From NCBI GenBank assembly GCA_030562195.1, contig CM060200.1:25087023-25151022 (forward strand): DNA of 64,000 nucleotides, written 5' to 3'. Positions 21,386-33,832 of this stretch are shown in pieces (within the stretch, counting starts at the first letter, position 1; the number at the start of each line of letters is the position of its first letter). Under the pieces are notes generated by a model, which ran no database searches, was not told the origin of the DNA, and saw nothing but the letters and a program-made list of their open reading frames with translations. A program made the translations under genes and the position numbers. Source of the stretch: Nipponacmea schrenckii. Taxonomy: Eukaryota; Mollusca; Gastropoda; Lottiidae.

Positions 21386-22355
21386 AAACGGGGGGTCTAG
21401 TAGCAAACAGAACATCACAGTTTGGTAAAACTGTAGTCAATTTAAGTCGCAGATTTCTCACAACAGATGAAGAGCAAATATTAGACAAGGGCTTGAAATT
21501 CATTCCAACTTCCCCTGCTAAATCACTAACATCACTTCAGGAATCAGTACTGAGATTTTATATTTATAAGTTTTATCGAATTTGCACACTTGAAAGTGAC
21601 TTCGAAGAGGCTTGCTCCATAGTGTTTAGAGAATTAAGACAACGTGGATATGCTAAACGGTTCCTCCGTAAAATAAAAAATACAACTCTTTGTGAAATAA
21701 AAGCTAATGAAAATGTGCCTATCACTACCGATCTTTCTATAAATACTCAACCCTGCTTCAAAACACCTTGTTTGACCTGCCCATTCTTCTACTCAACTAA
21801 TTTTTCAATAATACCTCAAATAACGCGAAATTTCCAATCACTGAAAACCTTTCTTAGCAGTAACATTATATACCTTATATCATGTACAATCTGTCAAAAG
21901 CAGTACATCGGGGAAACGAAGAACAGCTTAAGAAAACGATTTAATGGTGACAGATTTGATATCAATCACTATCTCGACAAATCGGTGGCAAAGCATTTAA
22001 CCAGTCAGGTCACAGTATAAATAATGTCCGGATCACACCTATTGAACAAATTCATGAACAAGATTATATCACAACCACTAACTTCCGACTTATTCGAGAA
22101 AATTTCTGGATAAACAAATTGAATACTAAAGAGCCAAATGGTCTTAACATCCAAGTAGATTACCAAATAATTCCTTTTGTCATACTTTACAGTAGCACAA
22201 CTTGCCAAGCCATTCCAATCATCAAAGAACTGTATAAGGAACTCCAACAAAAGTTCCCTGATATATTTAAAAAAAAATTAGTTATTGCTTTTAAACGAAA
22301 TAACAATTTGAGTGACATTTTAGTACACGGTAGACTAAAACCGATTGCTTCTTAA
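21374..22355 (+). pseudogene. Penelope-like ORF2 with GIY-YIG nuclease and no reverse transcriptase
   Basis: The frame opens before the ORF1 stop and reads KTVVNLSRRFLTTDEEQILD then KGLKFIPTS, the N-terminal signature before the RT in many Penelope-like proteins. It then passes straight to RICTLESDFEEACSIVF and ELRQRGYAKRFLRK, which normally follow the RT thumb. Roughly 400 residues of RT are therefore missing. Then come a Cys motif (CFKTPCLTCPFF) and a GIY-YIG endonuclease: IIYLISCTICQKQYIGETKN, RKRFNGDR, a one-base frameshift near 22000, then RENFWINKLNTKEPNGLN with the catalytic Glu. The end reads KLVIAFKRNNNLSDILVHGR and stops at 22355. An RT-less, frameshifted derivative. Confidence 0.85.
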
Positions 22356-23095
22356 ATTATTCAGATTAATTAATTATATATATTTTTCTTCACAGATGCA
22401 GAATTTAAATTTTACCGATTGTAATGATGTTCATTATTCCTTGTAAACCGAATTTTTTACCTCGGCCTGTGCTTTCGTAATTCCAATTATATGTTATTAC
22501 AACCACGCTCACCTAATGACGAGAAGATGAAATTGTGAAAGGTTCGTTGACCGTTGATAAAGTAACATCTGACGGCTCAGCACTCACATGGAAAGATTGA
22601 AAGCGAAACTGAGTAAAAAGTGCCTGAAAATAGGCTTGTCTGGGAGACAACATAAAAGAGCCCCCTGCAGCTCCTTGTATTATCTTAATTACACTTATCA
22701 AGGAGAAATAGTTCAAACAGAATATCTTATTAAATAGATTGAACTGTCTGGTTCAATATACAGGGATATGACTGTATCGTATGACAAATATTGTGAACTA
22801 ATAGTTTATTTTAATGTACTTATAAACAGCTATCGATACCTTACAATCGACATGTTGCTGCTTCATTTGCTGGCAAATATATTTCGTTGCACTTGATGTT
22901 GTCCGTCTTCAGAGGGCACATCCGGAACATTACTCATGAAAAGGTTCATTAGAAGGTCATTCAAATTAATTTAATTGTCACGGAATGCCGGAACTGACGC
23001 TTTTCTGACCTGCTGAAATGGACAGATTCCATTGGCGTTTTTAAGTGTGGGAGGCAAGCAAGGGTCTCCAAATTATCCAGGCCATGTGTCTCATA
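22356..23095. other. Non-coding stretch
   Basis: No supported gene and no clear repeat. A minus-strand frame of 74 codons at 22961-23185 crosses into the duplicated unit and lacks a recognisable domain. Confidence 0.5.
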
Positions 23096-24132
23096 GTGTA
23101 AACAGATAAAAGATTTGAAAGTGGGGATGAATATCTTGGAAATGCAACTGGTAGGTTCAAAATAAAGTCTTATACAAAGACACACTACTATTTTAACTAA
23201 TGGCTACAGTCTCAGTTCTCATTATAAATGAGATGGCCCGATTAGATTTCTGCTAACCGTCGTTAGAACTGGCAGGAGTTTATTAAAAACACATTTTGGT
23301 CAAAATGAGAATCGTTTATAAACATTAAAAGCTCTTGACATTCTAACTAAGAATCACAATAAAGCGATTTCAGACATAGCCTTCTCGAACATATTGTTTA
23401 AGTCTACTCAAGTTTTTTTTGCTTTCAAACTACCCAGTCCTTTTAAAAAGATCATATGAAGGTTAACCAACCTTAACGTGGAATTACATTCTGTGACATT
23501 TCGCATGAGACAGAAAAAAATAGGTTTTGACAGTTTAGCAAAATGTAACACCAAACGTGTGCAAAACCAAACACGTGTGCACTATCTTCTGAGATGCGGT
23601 TATCGTGACATCAAACCGGCGAATGATTTAATCGTGTGACTGCACTCCACAGAGCGTCTTCATTCAAACAGATTCATTTTCACTTCAGTCATATCATACA
23701 ATCGGTGGTACCCTTGGCAAGATTCTAGTCTGCAACATGAATCAGCTTCTGTGCCCCTAGCATAAGACCAAATTCTTGACACTTTGCCAATAATAATGAT
23801 AAATACGTAATTATATAATAATGATGCTAATGATGGATTGCCTATGTTTGAATCCACGGGTTGCAATGAGAAATCTAATCTCGCCAATTGCAGATCAATT
23901 AAGAGTTTTGTCAACACATAAAGTTTGAAACACATGGCAATCAATTGTTTGCATGTTGAAACCAATTTCAATTGTCTACTCATTAATCAATGGTGACAGG
24001 TATATTTAGAACTTATCAGAGAATTTCTGTGAACTCAAGTGGCCAAAATCACAATAAGAATAATTTTTGTTTAAACCCTGCCATTAATAAATAAATGATG
24101 TTTTTGACTTTATCAAAATTAGTTTTTAAACA

Positions 24133-24275
24133 ATCAAAACGATATCAGCATCCACAGGAAGCGAACGATCACTTGTCGTGTACCAACAACTACCTGATTT
24201 GCGTTATCAGCATCCTCGTGAAGTGATGTTAGCTTTTCAACCAGAAACAACTACCTAGTTTGCGATGTCATACAT
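24133..24275 (+). repeat. Short dispersed repeat with ACTACCTAGTTTGCG-type monomers
   Basis: Three degenerate monomers of about 70 bp contain AACTACCTAGTTTGCGAT or close variants followed by TCAGCATCC and GAAGCGAACG. A further monomer occurs at 6651-6700, and two in reverse orientation at 31141-31210. Non-coding. Confidence 0.6.
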
Positions 24276-25192
24276 AACAAACAGTATGCAAATTAGCTTA
24301 GAAGGTTTGGAATCACATTTGAAAAGGTTTCGGGCTCCATATAATGCATGAACGTTAAATTACATTCAATGGTATATTTGGACTTGTCAAGTGACTTTGA
24401 TTCTAGCTTCTGATATGAAGACCTATTATTAGCTCGAAATCTGAAATTTGAATTCAATAGATTTCCTCTCAAATGTCACCCATATCCATAATAACCACTA
24501 CATCATAATTCAAATCCATCTCAATATAATTTACAATATATTACAAAAGACAATTTTGACATTAAATAATTCTTTATAATTTATCGAAAATGTCGTTTAA
24601 ATTGAAATATTTCTGACAAGAGATAGTAATCATAAACGATTGTTGCATTTATAAATATAGTTTATACGTCATTGAATTTTGCCAGTCGTGTGTTGGCTTG
24701 ATGATTTGTATGTGTCTTTTTTCGTCAAACATTGTTCATTTTCAGCAATAAAAGATGAGAATCTGCAATGACAATGGCCTATGGGAAATAAATGCTTATT
24801 GTTATGAATAATTATGATACGTAAAGGTACAACTCTCGTTGTTTATTTTTGCTCTATTGCTATACATCATTTTTCTTTTACCAAATCAAGCATGTGATTC
24901 ACCAATTCAGTACGAGAATACATACGATAACAGTCCACCTGGAAATTCAGCACCGGATATTTAATGGTAATTTTTTACCGGTACTGTATGAATGGTATCA
25001 ATAAGATCAATGATTTGGATAAGCGATCTCTACATCACATCGTTCCTTGCCTATTCGCGACTGTATTACTGTATTACGTATACAATTCCCGAAAGCTGAT
25101 ATTTTGTTCCAGCAATATCAGAAAGTTGTGCTATATAAACAGCCTATGTCCTTAAAATCGGATAACATACTTACCACTTTGCACTTGTCATA

Positions 25193-25563
25193 GGAGCTGC
25201 GGTGGCTCAGTGGGTAAGACGCTTGCTCGCTAACCTGAAGGTCCAGGGTTCAATCCCGGCAAAGGTCGAGATGAACTTTCGGATTTTTCAGCCCGGTTTC
25301 CCCTTGTCAGTGATGCAGGTCGGAGGGACTGACATGGAAAAAGCGTCTAGTCGTTCGGATGGGACAATAAACCGAGGCCCCGTGTGCTACAGGCTGTGCA
25401 CGTTAAAGATCCCTCGACAGTTGGAAATCGCAAAATAGAATAGGCTAATGCCGCTGTCCTGGCAAAATTTCCCTCATTGCACACTGCATGGCGTTGCCCG
25501 TCTTCATTAGCCCATAAGGTGCAGGAGAGTAGGACGTAAAACTCCATTCATTTCATTTCATTT
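25193..25563 (+). mobile_element. SINE family B, full-length copy with target-site duplication
   Basis: The tRNA-derived head has Pol III box A TGGCTCAGTGGG (25203-25214) and box B GGTTCAATCCC (25247-25257). A body with GGATGGGACAATAAACCGAG follows, then an ATTTC-repeat tail. A 15-bp target-site duplication TTTGCACTTGTCATA lies at 25178-25192 and 25564-25578. The paralogous site in the right duplication unit (near 32091-32108) has a single, slightly diverged copy of the target and no SINE. The 78-codon frame inside it is not a gene. Confidence 0.95.
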
Positions 25564-25804
25564 TTTGCACTTGTCATATTAAATGTTTGTTCAGTGAGTG
25601 ATATACAATTAAAATTTTGTTCAATTTTAAAACCTCAGGGCATGACTTTTTATGAAATTAAGATCGAATTGATCCACTGGCATACGAAAAGAACAAATAA
25701 TCTCGTATTATTTGCGCGTATAGGCAAATACCCCGCTGGCAACTTGACAACATGAAGTAATATTATAAATCAATGTATTTAAGATGAAGAATGGTTGTTA
25801 AATA

Positions 25805-28800
25805 ATGTATGTCAGAATCTTACCATACAATAATGCCGCCTGTCAGAATCTTTCCATACAAAAATGTCGTCTGTCAGAATCTTACCATACAATCATGTCG
25901 TCTGTCAGAATCTTACAATACAATAATATCGTCTGTCAGAATCTTACCATACAATGATGTTGTCTGTCAGAATCTTACCACAAAATTATGTCGTTTGTCT
26001 TAAAACAAAATTATGTCGTCTGTCAGAATATTATCATACAATAATGTCGTTTGTCAGAATCTTACTATACAATAATGTCGTCTGTCAGAATCTTACAATA
26101 TAATAATGTCGTCTGTCAGAATCTTACTATACAATAATGTCGTCTGTCAGAATCTAACAATACAATAATGTCGTCTGTAAGAATCTTACCACAAAATTAT
26201 ATCGTCTGTCAGAATCTTACAATACATTAATGTCGTCTGTCAGAATCTTTCCATGCAATAATGTCGTCTGTCAGAATCTTACAATACAATAATGTCGTCG
26301 TCAGAATCTTTCCAAATAATGATGTCGTCTGTCAGAAACTTACCACAAAATTATGTCGTCTGTCAGAATCTTACCATACAATGATGTTGTCTGTCAGAAT
26401 CTTACCACAAAATTATGTCGTTTGTCTTAAAACAAAATTATGTCGTCTGTCAGAATATTACCATACAATAATGTCGTTTGTCAGAATCTTACTATACAAT
26501 AATGTCGTCTGTCAGAATCTTACAATATAATAATGTCGTCTGTCAGAATCTTACTATACAATAATGTCGTCTGTCAGAATCTAACAATACAATAATGTCG
26601 TCTGTAAGAATCTTACCACAAAATTATATCGTATGTCAGAATCTTACTATACAATAATGTCGTTTGTCAGAATCTTACAATACAATAATGTCGTCTGTCA
26701 GAATCTTACCACAAAATTATGTCGTCTGTCTTAAAACAAATTTATGTCGTCTGTCAGAATCCTACCATACAATAATGTCGTCTGTCAGAATCTTACTAAA
26801 CAATAATGTCGTCTGTCAGAATCTTACAATACAATAATGTCGTCTGTCAGAATCTTTCAATACAATAATGTCGCCTGTCAGAATCTTACAATACAATAAT
26901 GTCGTCTGTCAGAATCTAACAATACAATAATGTCGTCTGTAAGAATCTTACCACAAAATTATGTCGTCTGTCTTAAAACAAAATTATGTCGTCTGTCAGA
27001 ATATTACCATACAATAATGTCGTTTTTCAGAATCTTACTATACAATTATGTCGTCTGTCAGAATCTTACAATACAATAATGTCGTCTGTCAGAATCGTAC
27101 TATACAATAATGTCGTCTGTCAGAATCTAACAATACAATAATGTCGTCTGTAAGAATCTTACCGCAAAATTATATCGTCTGTCAGAATCTTACAATACAT
27201 TAATGTCGTCTGCCAGAATCTTTCCATACAATAATGTCGTATGTCAGAATCTTACAATACAATAATGTCGTCGTCAGAATCTTTCCAAATAATGATGTCG
27301 TCTGTCAGAATCTTACCACAAAATTATGTCGTCTGTCATAAAACAAAATTCATGTCGTCTGTCAGAATCTTACTATACAATAATGTCGTCTGTCAGAATC
27401 TTACAATACAATAATGTCGTCTGTCAGAATCTTACCACAAAATTATGTCGTCTTGTCTTAAAAAAATTTATGTCGTTTGTCAGAACCCTTACAATACAAT
27501 AATGTCGTCTGTCAGAATCTTACCACAAAATTATGTCGTCTGTCTTAAAACAAATTTATGTCGTCTGTCAGAATCCTACCATACAATAATGTCGTCTGTC
27601 AGAATCTTACAATACAATAATGTCGTCTGTCAGAATCTTACAATACAATAATGTCGTCTGTCAGAATTTTTAAACTTTTTAAACAAATAAATTTGTCGTC
27701 TGTCAGAATCTAACAATACAATAATGTCGTCTGTAAGAATCTTACCACAAAATTATGTCGTCTGTCTTAAAACAAAATTATGTCGTCTTTCAGAATTTTA
27801 CCATACAATAATGCCCAAATTTTTTTGCCCCAGAATCTTACAATACAATCATGTCGTCTGTCAGAATCTTACTATACAATAATGTCGTCTGTCAGAATCT
27901 TACAATACAATAATGTCGTCTGTCAGAATCTTACCACAAAATTATGTCGTCTGTCAGAATCTTACAATACATTAATGTCGTCTGTCAGAATCTTTCCATA
28001 CAATAATGTCGTCTGTCAGAATCTTACAATACAATAATGTCGTCTGTCAGAATCTTCCCTAAACAATAATGTCGTCTGTCAGAATCTTACAATACAAAAC
28101 ATGTCGTCTGTCAGAATCTTCCCTATACAATAATGTCGTCTGTCAGAATCTTACAATACAATAATGTCGTCTGTCAGAATCTTACCACAAAATTATGTCG
28201 TCTGTCTTAAAACAAATTTATGTCGTCTGTCAGAATCCTACCATACAATAATGTCGTCTGTCAGAATCTTACCACAAAATTATGTCGTCTGTCTTAAAAC
28301 AAATTTATGTCGTCTGTCAGAATCCTACCATACAATAATGTCGTCTGTCAGAATCTTTCCATACAATAATGTCGTCTGTCAGAATCTTACAATACAATAA
28401 TGTCGTCTGTCAGAATCTTACTATACAATAATGTCGTCTGTCAGAATCTAACAATACAATAATGTCGTCTGTAAGAATCTTACCACAAAATTATGTCGTC
28501 TGTCTTAAAACAAAATTATGTCGTCTTTCAGAATTTTACCATACAATAATGTCATCTGTCAGAATCTTACAATACAATCATGTCGTAGAATCTTACTATA
28601 CAATAATGTCGTCTGTCAGAATCTTACAATACAATAATGTCTTCTGTCAGAATCTTACCACAAAATTATGTCGTCTGTCTTAAAACAAAATTATGTCGTC
28701 TGTCAGAATCTTACCATACAATAAAGTCGTCTGTCAGAATCTTACCATACAATAATGCCGTCTGTTAGAATCTTTCCATACAATAATGTCGTCTGTCAGA

Positions 28801-30520
28801 ATCTTACAATACAATTATGTCGTCTGTCAGAATCTTACAATACATTAATGTCGTCTGTCAGAATCTTTCCATACAATAATGTCGTCTGTCAGAATCTTAC
28901 AATACAATAATGTCGTCCGTCAGAATCTTTCCAAACAATAATGTCGTCTATCAGAATCTTACCATACAATAATGTCGTCCGTCAGAATCTTACCATACAA
29001 TGATGTCCGTCAGAATCTTACCATACAATGATGTCGTCTGTTAGAATCTTACTATACAATAATGTCTCTGTCAGAATCTTACAATACAATAATGTCGTTC
29101 AGAATCTTACCATACAATAATGTCGTCTGTCAGAATCTTATAATACAATAATGTCGTCTGTCAGAATCTTACATACAATAATTTCGTCGTCAGAATCTTA
29201 CAATACAATAATGTCGTCTGTCAGAATCTTACCACAAAATGTCGTCTGTCTTAAAACAATTATGTCGTCTGTCAGAATCTTACCATACAATAAAGTCGTC
29301 TGTCAGAATCTTACCATACAATAATGCCGTCTGTTAGAATCTTTCCATACAATAATGTCGTCTGTCAGAATCTTACAATACAATTATGTCGTCTGTCAGA
29401 ATCTTACAATACATTAATGTCGTCTGTCAGAATCTTTCCATACAATAATGTCGTCTGTAAGAATCTTACAATACAATAATGTCGTCCGTCAGAATCTTTC
29501 CAAACAATAATGTCGTCTATCAGAATCTTACCATACAATAATGTCGTCCGTCAGAATCTTACCATACAATGATGTCCGTCAGAATCTTACCATACAATGA
29601 TGTCGTCTGTTAGAATCTCACTATACAATAATGTCGTCTGTCATAATCTTACAATACAATAATGTCGTCTATCAGAATCTTTCCATACAATAATGTCGTC
29701 TGTCAGAATCTTATAATACAATAATGTCGTCTGTCAGAATCTTACTATACAATAATGTCGTCTGTCAGAATCTAACAATACAATAATGTCGTCTGTAAGA
29801 ATCTTACCACAAAATTATGTCGTCTGTCTTAAAACAAAATTATGTCGTCTGTCAGAATCTTACCATACAATAAAGTCGTCTGTCAGAATCTTACCATACA
29901 ATAATGCCGTCTGTTAGAAACTTTCCATACAAAAAATGTCGTCTGTCAGAATCTTACCATACAATAATGTCGTCTGTCAGAATCTGACAATACATTAATG
30001 TCGTCTGTCAGAATCTTTCCATACAATAATGTCTGTCAGAATCTTACAATACAATAATGTCGTCCGTCAGAATCTTTCCAAACAATAATGTCGTCTATCA
30101 GAATCTTACCATACAATAATGTCGTCCGTCAGAATCTTACCATACAATGATGTCCGTCAGAATCTTACCATACAATGATGTCGTCTGTTAGAATCTTACT
30201 ATAGAATAATGTCCTTGAGAATCTTAACATACAATAATGTCTGTCAGAATCTTACCATACAATAATGTCGTCCGTCAGAATCTTATCATACAATGATGTC
30301 GTCTGTCAGAATCTTACGATACAATAATTTCGTCCGTCAGAATCTTACGATACAATAATGTCGTCCGTCAGAATCTTACAATGCATTAATTTCGTCTGTC
30401 AGAATCTTACAATACAATAATGTCGTCTGTCAGAATCTTACCATACAAAAAAGTCGTCTGTCAGAATCCTAACATACAATAATATCGTCTGTCAGAATCT
30501 TACCGTAAAATAATACCAAC
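25805..30520 (+). repeat. 31-bp satellite array, about 150 copies
   Basis: The basic monomer is 31 bp, starting AATGTCGTCTGTCAGAATC and ending with a variant of TTACAATACAAT or TTACCACAAAATT. A distinct shorter variant with CTGTCTTAAAACAAAATT recurs at intervals. Higher-order structure is visible: one multi-monomer block recurs about 425 bp apart (25954 and 26380), another with AATAAAGTCGTCTGTCAG recurs near 28710, 29280 and 29860, about 575-585 bp apart. Open frames of 60-90 codons with MSSVRILPYN-type peptides are by-products of the repeat. There are no unique spacers, so it is not a CRISPR array. Confidence 0.97.
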
Positions 30521-30560
30521 AATAAAAAATAATTTTGGACATAATCAATTCTGATTTGGA

Positions 30561-32719
30561 GTGTAAACTGATAAAAGATTTGAAAGTGGGGATGAATATC
30601 TTAGAAATGCAACTGGTAGGTTCAAAATAAAGTCTGGTACAAAGACACACTACTGTTTCAACTAATGGCTACAGTCTCAGTTCTCATTATAAATGAGATG
30701 GCCCGGTTAGAGAATTAAATTTCTGCTAACCGTCTTTCGAACTGGCAGGAGTTTATGAAAAACACATTTTCTTTCGTGGTCACAATGAGAATCGTTTATT
30801 AACATTAAAAGCTCTTGACATTCTAACGAAGAATCACAATAAAGCGATTTCAGCCTTCTCGAACATATTGTTCAAGTCTACTCAAGTTTACTTTTGCTTT
30901 TAAACTACCCAGTCCTTTTAAAAGATTATCTGAAGGTTAACCAACCTGAATGTGGAATTTAATTCTGTAACATTTCGCATGAGACAGAACAAAAATAGGT
31001 TTTGACAGTTTAGCAAAACACCAAACACGTGTGCAAAACCAAACACGTGTGCACTATCTTCTGAGATGCAGTTATCGTGACATCAAACCGGCGAATGATT
31101 TAATCGTGTGACTGCATTCCACAGACTGTTTTTTTATGTATGACATCGTAAACTAGGTAATTGTTGGTAGATGACAATTTATCATTCACTTCACGAAAAC
31201 TAGGTAGTTTTTTTTTCTGGAATCAGTAAGCAAATTAGCTTAGAAGGTTTGGAATCACATCTGAAAAGGTTTCGGGCTTCATATAATGCATGAACGTTAA
31301 ATTGCATTCATTGGTATATTCAGACTTGTAAAGTGACTTTGATTCTAGCTTCTGATATGAAGACCTATTATTAGCTCGGAATCTGATATTTGAATTCAAT
31401 AGATTTCCTCTCAAATGTCACCCATATCAATAATAACCACTACATCATAATTCAAATCCATCTCAATATAATTTACAATATACATGTATTACAAAAGACA
31501 ATTTTGACATTAAATAATTCTTTATAATTTATCGAAAATGTCGTTTAAATTGAAATATTTCTGACAAGAGATAGTAATCATAAACGATTGTTGCATTCAT
31601 AAATATAGTTTATACGTCATTGAATTTTGCCAGTCGTGTGTTGGCTTGATGATTTGTACGTGTCTGTTTTCGTCAAACATTGTTCATTTTCAGCCATAAA
31701 AGATGAGAATCTGCAATTATTTCCGAGAGTAAATAAGGTTATGGCCTATGGGAAATAAATGCTTATTGTTACGAATAATTATAATACGTAACAACTCTTA
31801 TTGTTTATTTTTGCTCTATTGCTATACATCATTTTTTTTTACCAAATCAAGGATGCGATTCGGCAGTTCAGATTCGAGAATACTTATGATAACAGTCCAC
31901 CTGGGAATTCAGCACCGGACATTTAATGGTAATTTTTTTCCGGTACTGTATGAATGGTATCAATAAGATAAGTAGTTTGGATAAGCGATCTCTACATCAC
32001 ATCGTTTCTTGCCTATTTTGTTCCAGCAATATCAGAAATATTTGCTATATAAACAGCTTATGTCCTTAAAATCGGATAACATAATTACCACTTTTCACTT
32101 GTCATATTAAATATTTGTTCAGTGGGTGATATGCAATTTAAATTCTGAAAATTTGATCTGTTCAGTTTTACAACCTCCGGGTATGACTTTTTGTGAAATT
32201 AAGATCGAATTGATCCACTGGCATACGATAAGAACAAATAATCTCGTATTATTTGCGCATATAGGCAAATACCCCGCTGGCAACTTGACAACATGAAGTG
32301 TTTTTTTTTTTATAAATCAATGTTTTTAAGATGAAGAATGGTTGTTAAATAATGTCGTCTGTAAGAATCTTACCATACAATAATGTCGTCTGTCAGAATC
32401 TTACCATACAATAATGTCGTCTGTCAGAATCTTACCATACACAAATGTCGTCTGTCAGAATCTTATCATACAATAATGTCTGTCAGAATCTTTCCATACA
32501 AAAATGTCGGCTTTCAGAATCTTACAATACATTTATGTCGGCTGTCAGAATCTTACAATACAATAATGTCGTCTGTCATAATCTGACCATACAACAATGT
32601 CGTCTGTCAGAATCCTACCACAAAATTATGTCGTCTGTCAGAATCTTACCGTAAAATAATACTAAAAATAAAAAATAATAAAATAATTTTTGACATAATC
32701 AATTCTGATTTGGAGTGCA
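30561..32719. repeat. Segmental duplication, right unit (B)
   Basis: Head-to-tail copy of 23096-30560. It keeps the same flanks and the same order, but has only about 320 bp of satellite, lacks the SINE, lacks a 48-bp block present at 25056-25103, and has a 95-bp segment (31120-31215) where unit A has about 635 bp. It ends TTTGGAGTG then CACACAC near 32719. Non-coding. Confidence 0.92.
32343..32665 (+). repeat. 31-bp satellite, short array in unit B
   Basis: About ten monomers of the same satellite as 25805-30520, starting at the same point of the flanking sequence (after GGTTGTTAAATAATG) and ending with the same TTACCGTAAAATAATAC junction as the long array. Both array edges are therefore homologous and only copy number differs. 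Confidence 0.95.
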
Positions 32720-33474
32720 CACACTTTGACACACTCTGACTTTCAGAAACATAAGAAAATTGCATTTGACATTTTATCAAGGTTAACACATTTGATCTTA
32801 GTAATGATCTTTCAAGGAGGCATCTGTTAATCAATCATAACTTTCTAGAAGTAGATAAAGCAGGAAGATATTTTCAAGGTCATGGTATTCGTGTCTTGAT
32901 AGTGTTACTTAATGGGAATTCTATTTTTACTCTAAATAGAAATAAATTGTACTGTTACATTATTTTACATTTTTGTTTGGGTTTTGGAACGGATAAAATC
33001 AATTTACTGAAAATTAGATTACATTTCGTTTTAGTTTTAATATTAAGCTTTGCAGCACTCAAATTCTGGTAATGCTTCAAACTGTTAATAGCAGCCATTG
33101 GTATAATCCTTCCGCCAATTAGAATCATTCGATGAAATACTTACTGTCATTAATGATCATTATTTAGCTGCCACCTATGTAAATGTGTTTTTTTTTTAAG
33201 ATGTTCGGCTTCGTTTTGCAGTTCCGATGGTAAGTACATGGATTATTTATTTAAGGATCAATATGTCGGCTACAAGGACCTGATACGCCTAAGTTGCTTA
33301 TAATAAGGTAATTGGAACAAGGCTTGTAGACAACTTTAAAAAAAAATATAAAATAAAATGAAAAAACTTATCAACTTATTTTTATAAGATTTTATAAATA
33401 ATTTATATTTATCTTATTATATACGCTAATATTTAAACATACATTGTGCTATTGACACTTGAGATTATGTTGAG
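32720..33474. other. Non-coding stretch
   Basis: AT-rich with short A and T runs. No gene, no clear repeat. Confidence 0.5.
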
Positions 33475-33832
33475 GAGCCGCAGTGGCTCAGTGGATTAGA
33501 CGCTTGCTCGCTAACCTGAAGGTCCAGGGTTCAATCCCGGCAATGGTCGAGATGAACTTTCGGATTTTTCAGCACGGTTTCCCCTTGTCAGTGATGCAGG
33601 TCGGAGGGACTGAGATGGAAAAAGCGTCTAGTCGTTCGGATGGGACAATAAACCGAGGCCCCATGTGCTACAGGCTGTGCACGTTAAAGATCCCTCGACA
33701 GTTGGAAATCGCAAAAAGAGTAGGCTAATGCCGTTGTCCTGGCAAAATTTCCCTCATTGCACACTGCATGGCGTTGCCCGTCTTCATTAGCCCATAAGGT
33801 GCAGAAGAATAGGACGTATAACTCCATTTTTT
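33475..33832 (+). mobile_element. SINE family B, third copy
   Basis: Very close to the copy at 25193-25563 through head and body, with box A TGGCTCAGTGG and box B GGTTCAATCCC. The ATTTC tail is reduced to a T run after ACTCCATT. A convincing long target-site duplication is not visible; only TTGAG-type bases are shared. The 81-codon frame in it is not a gene. Confidence 0.9.

Larger units (their letters stand above)
23096..30560. repeat. Segmental duplication, left unit (A)
   Basis: The unit begins GTGTAAACAGATAAAAG at 23096 and ends CTGATTTGGAGTG about 30563. It contains about 2.7 kb of non-coding DNA, a SINE (25193-25563) and the long 31-bp satellite (25805-30520). The right unit starts at 30561 with GTGTAAACTGATAAAAG and repeats the same order. 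Large stretches, such as the block with AAAGATTTGAAAGTGGGG and the block ending ATGAAGAATGGTTGTTAAAT, are near-identical between units. The frame fragments in the unit are not conserved as proteins. Confidence 0.92.

Noticed and set aside
25202..25438. 78-codon frame and a possible tRNA gene at 25197-25270
   Set aside because: The box A and box B belong to the tRNA-derived head of a SINE; the same head recurs at two other SINE copies, and the frame is SINE sequence.
25809..28683. Several plus-strand frames of 60-90 codons (MSSVRILPYN-type)
   Set aside because: They are translations of the 31-bp satellite; three monomers give 31 codons, so long frames arise by period.
25805..30520. CRISPR-like periodic repeat
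   Set aside because: Repeats are contiguous with no unique spacers, monomers vary, and the window is eukaryotic. It is a satellite.
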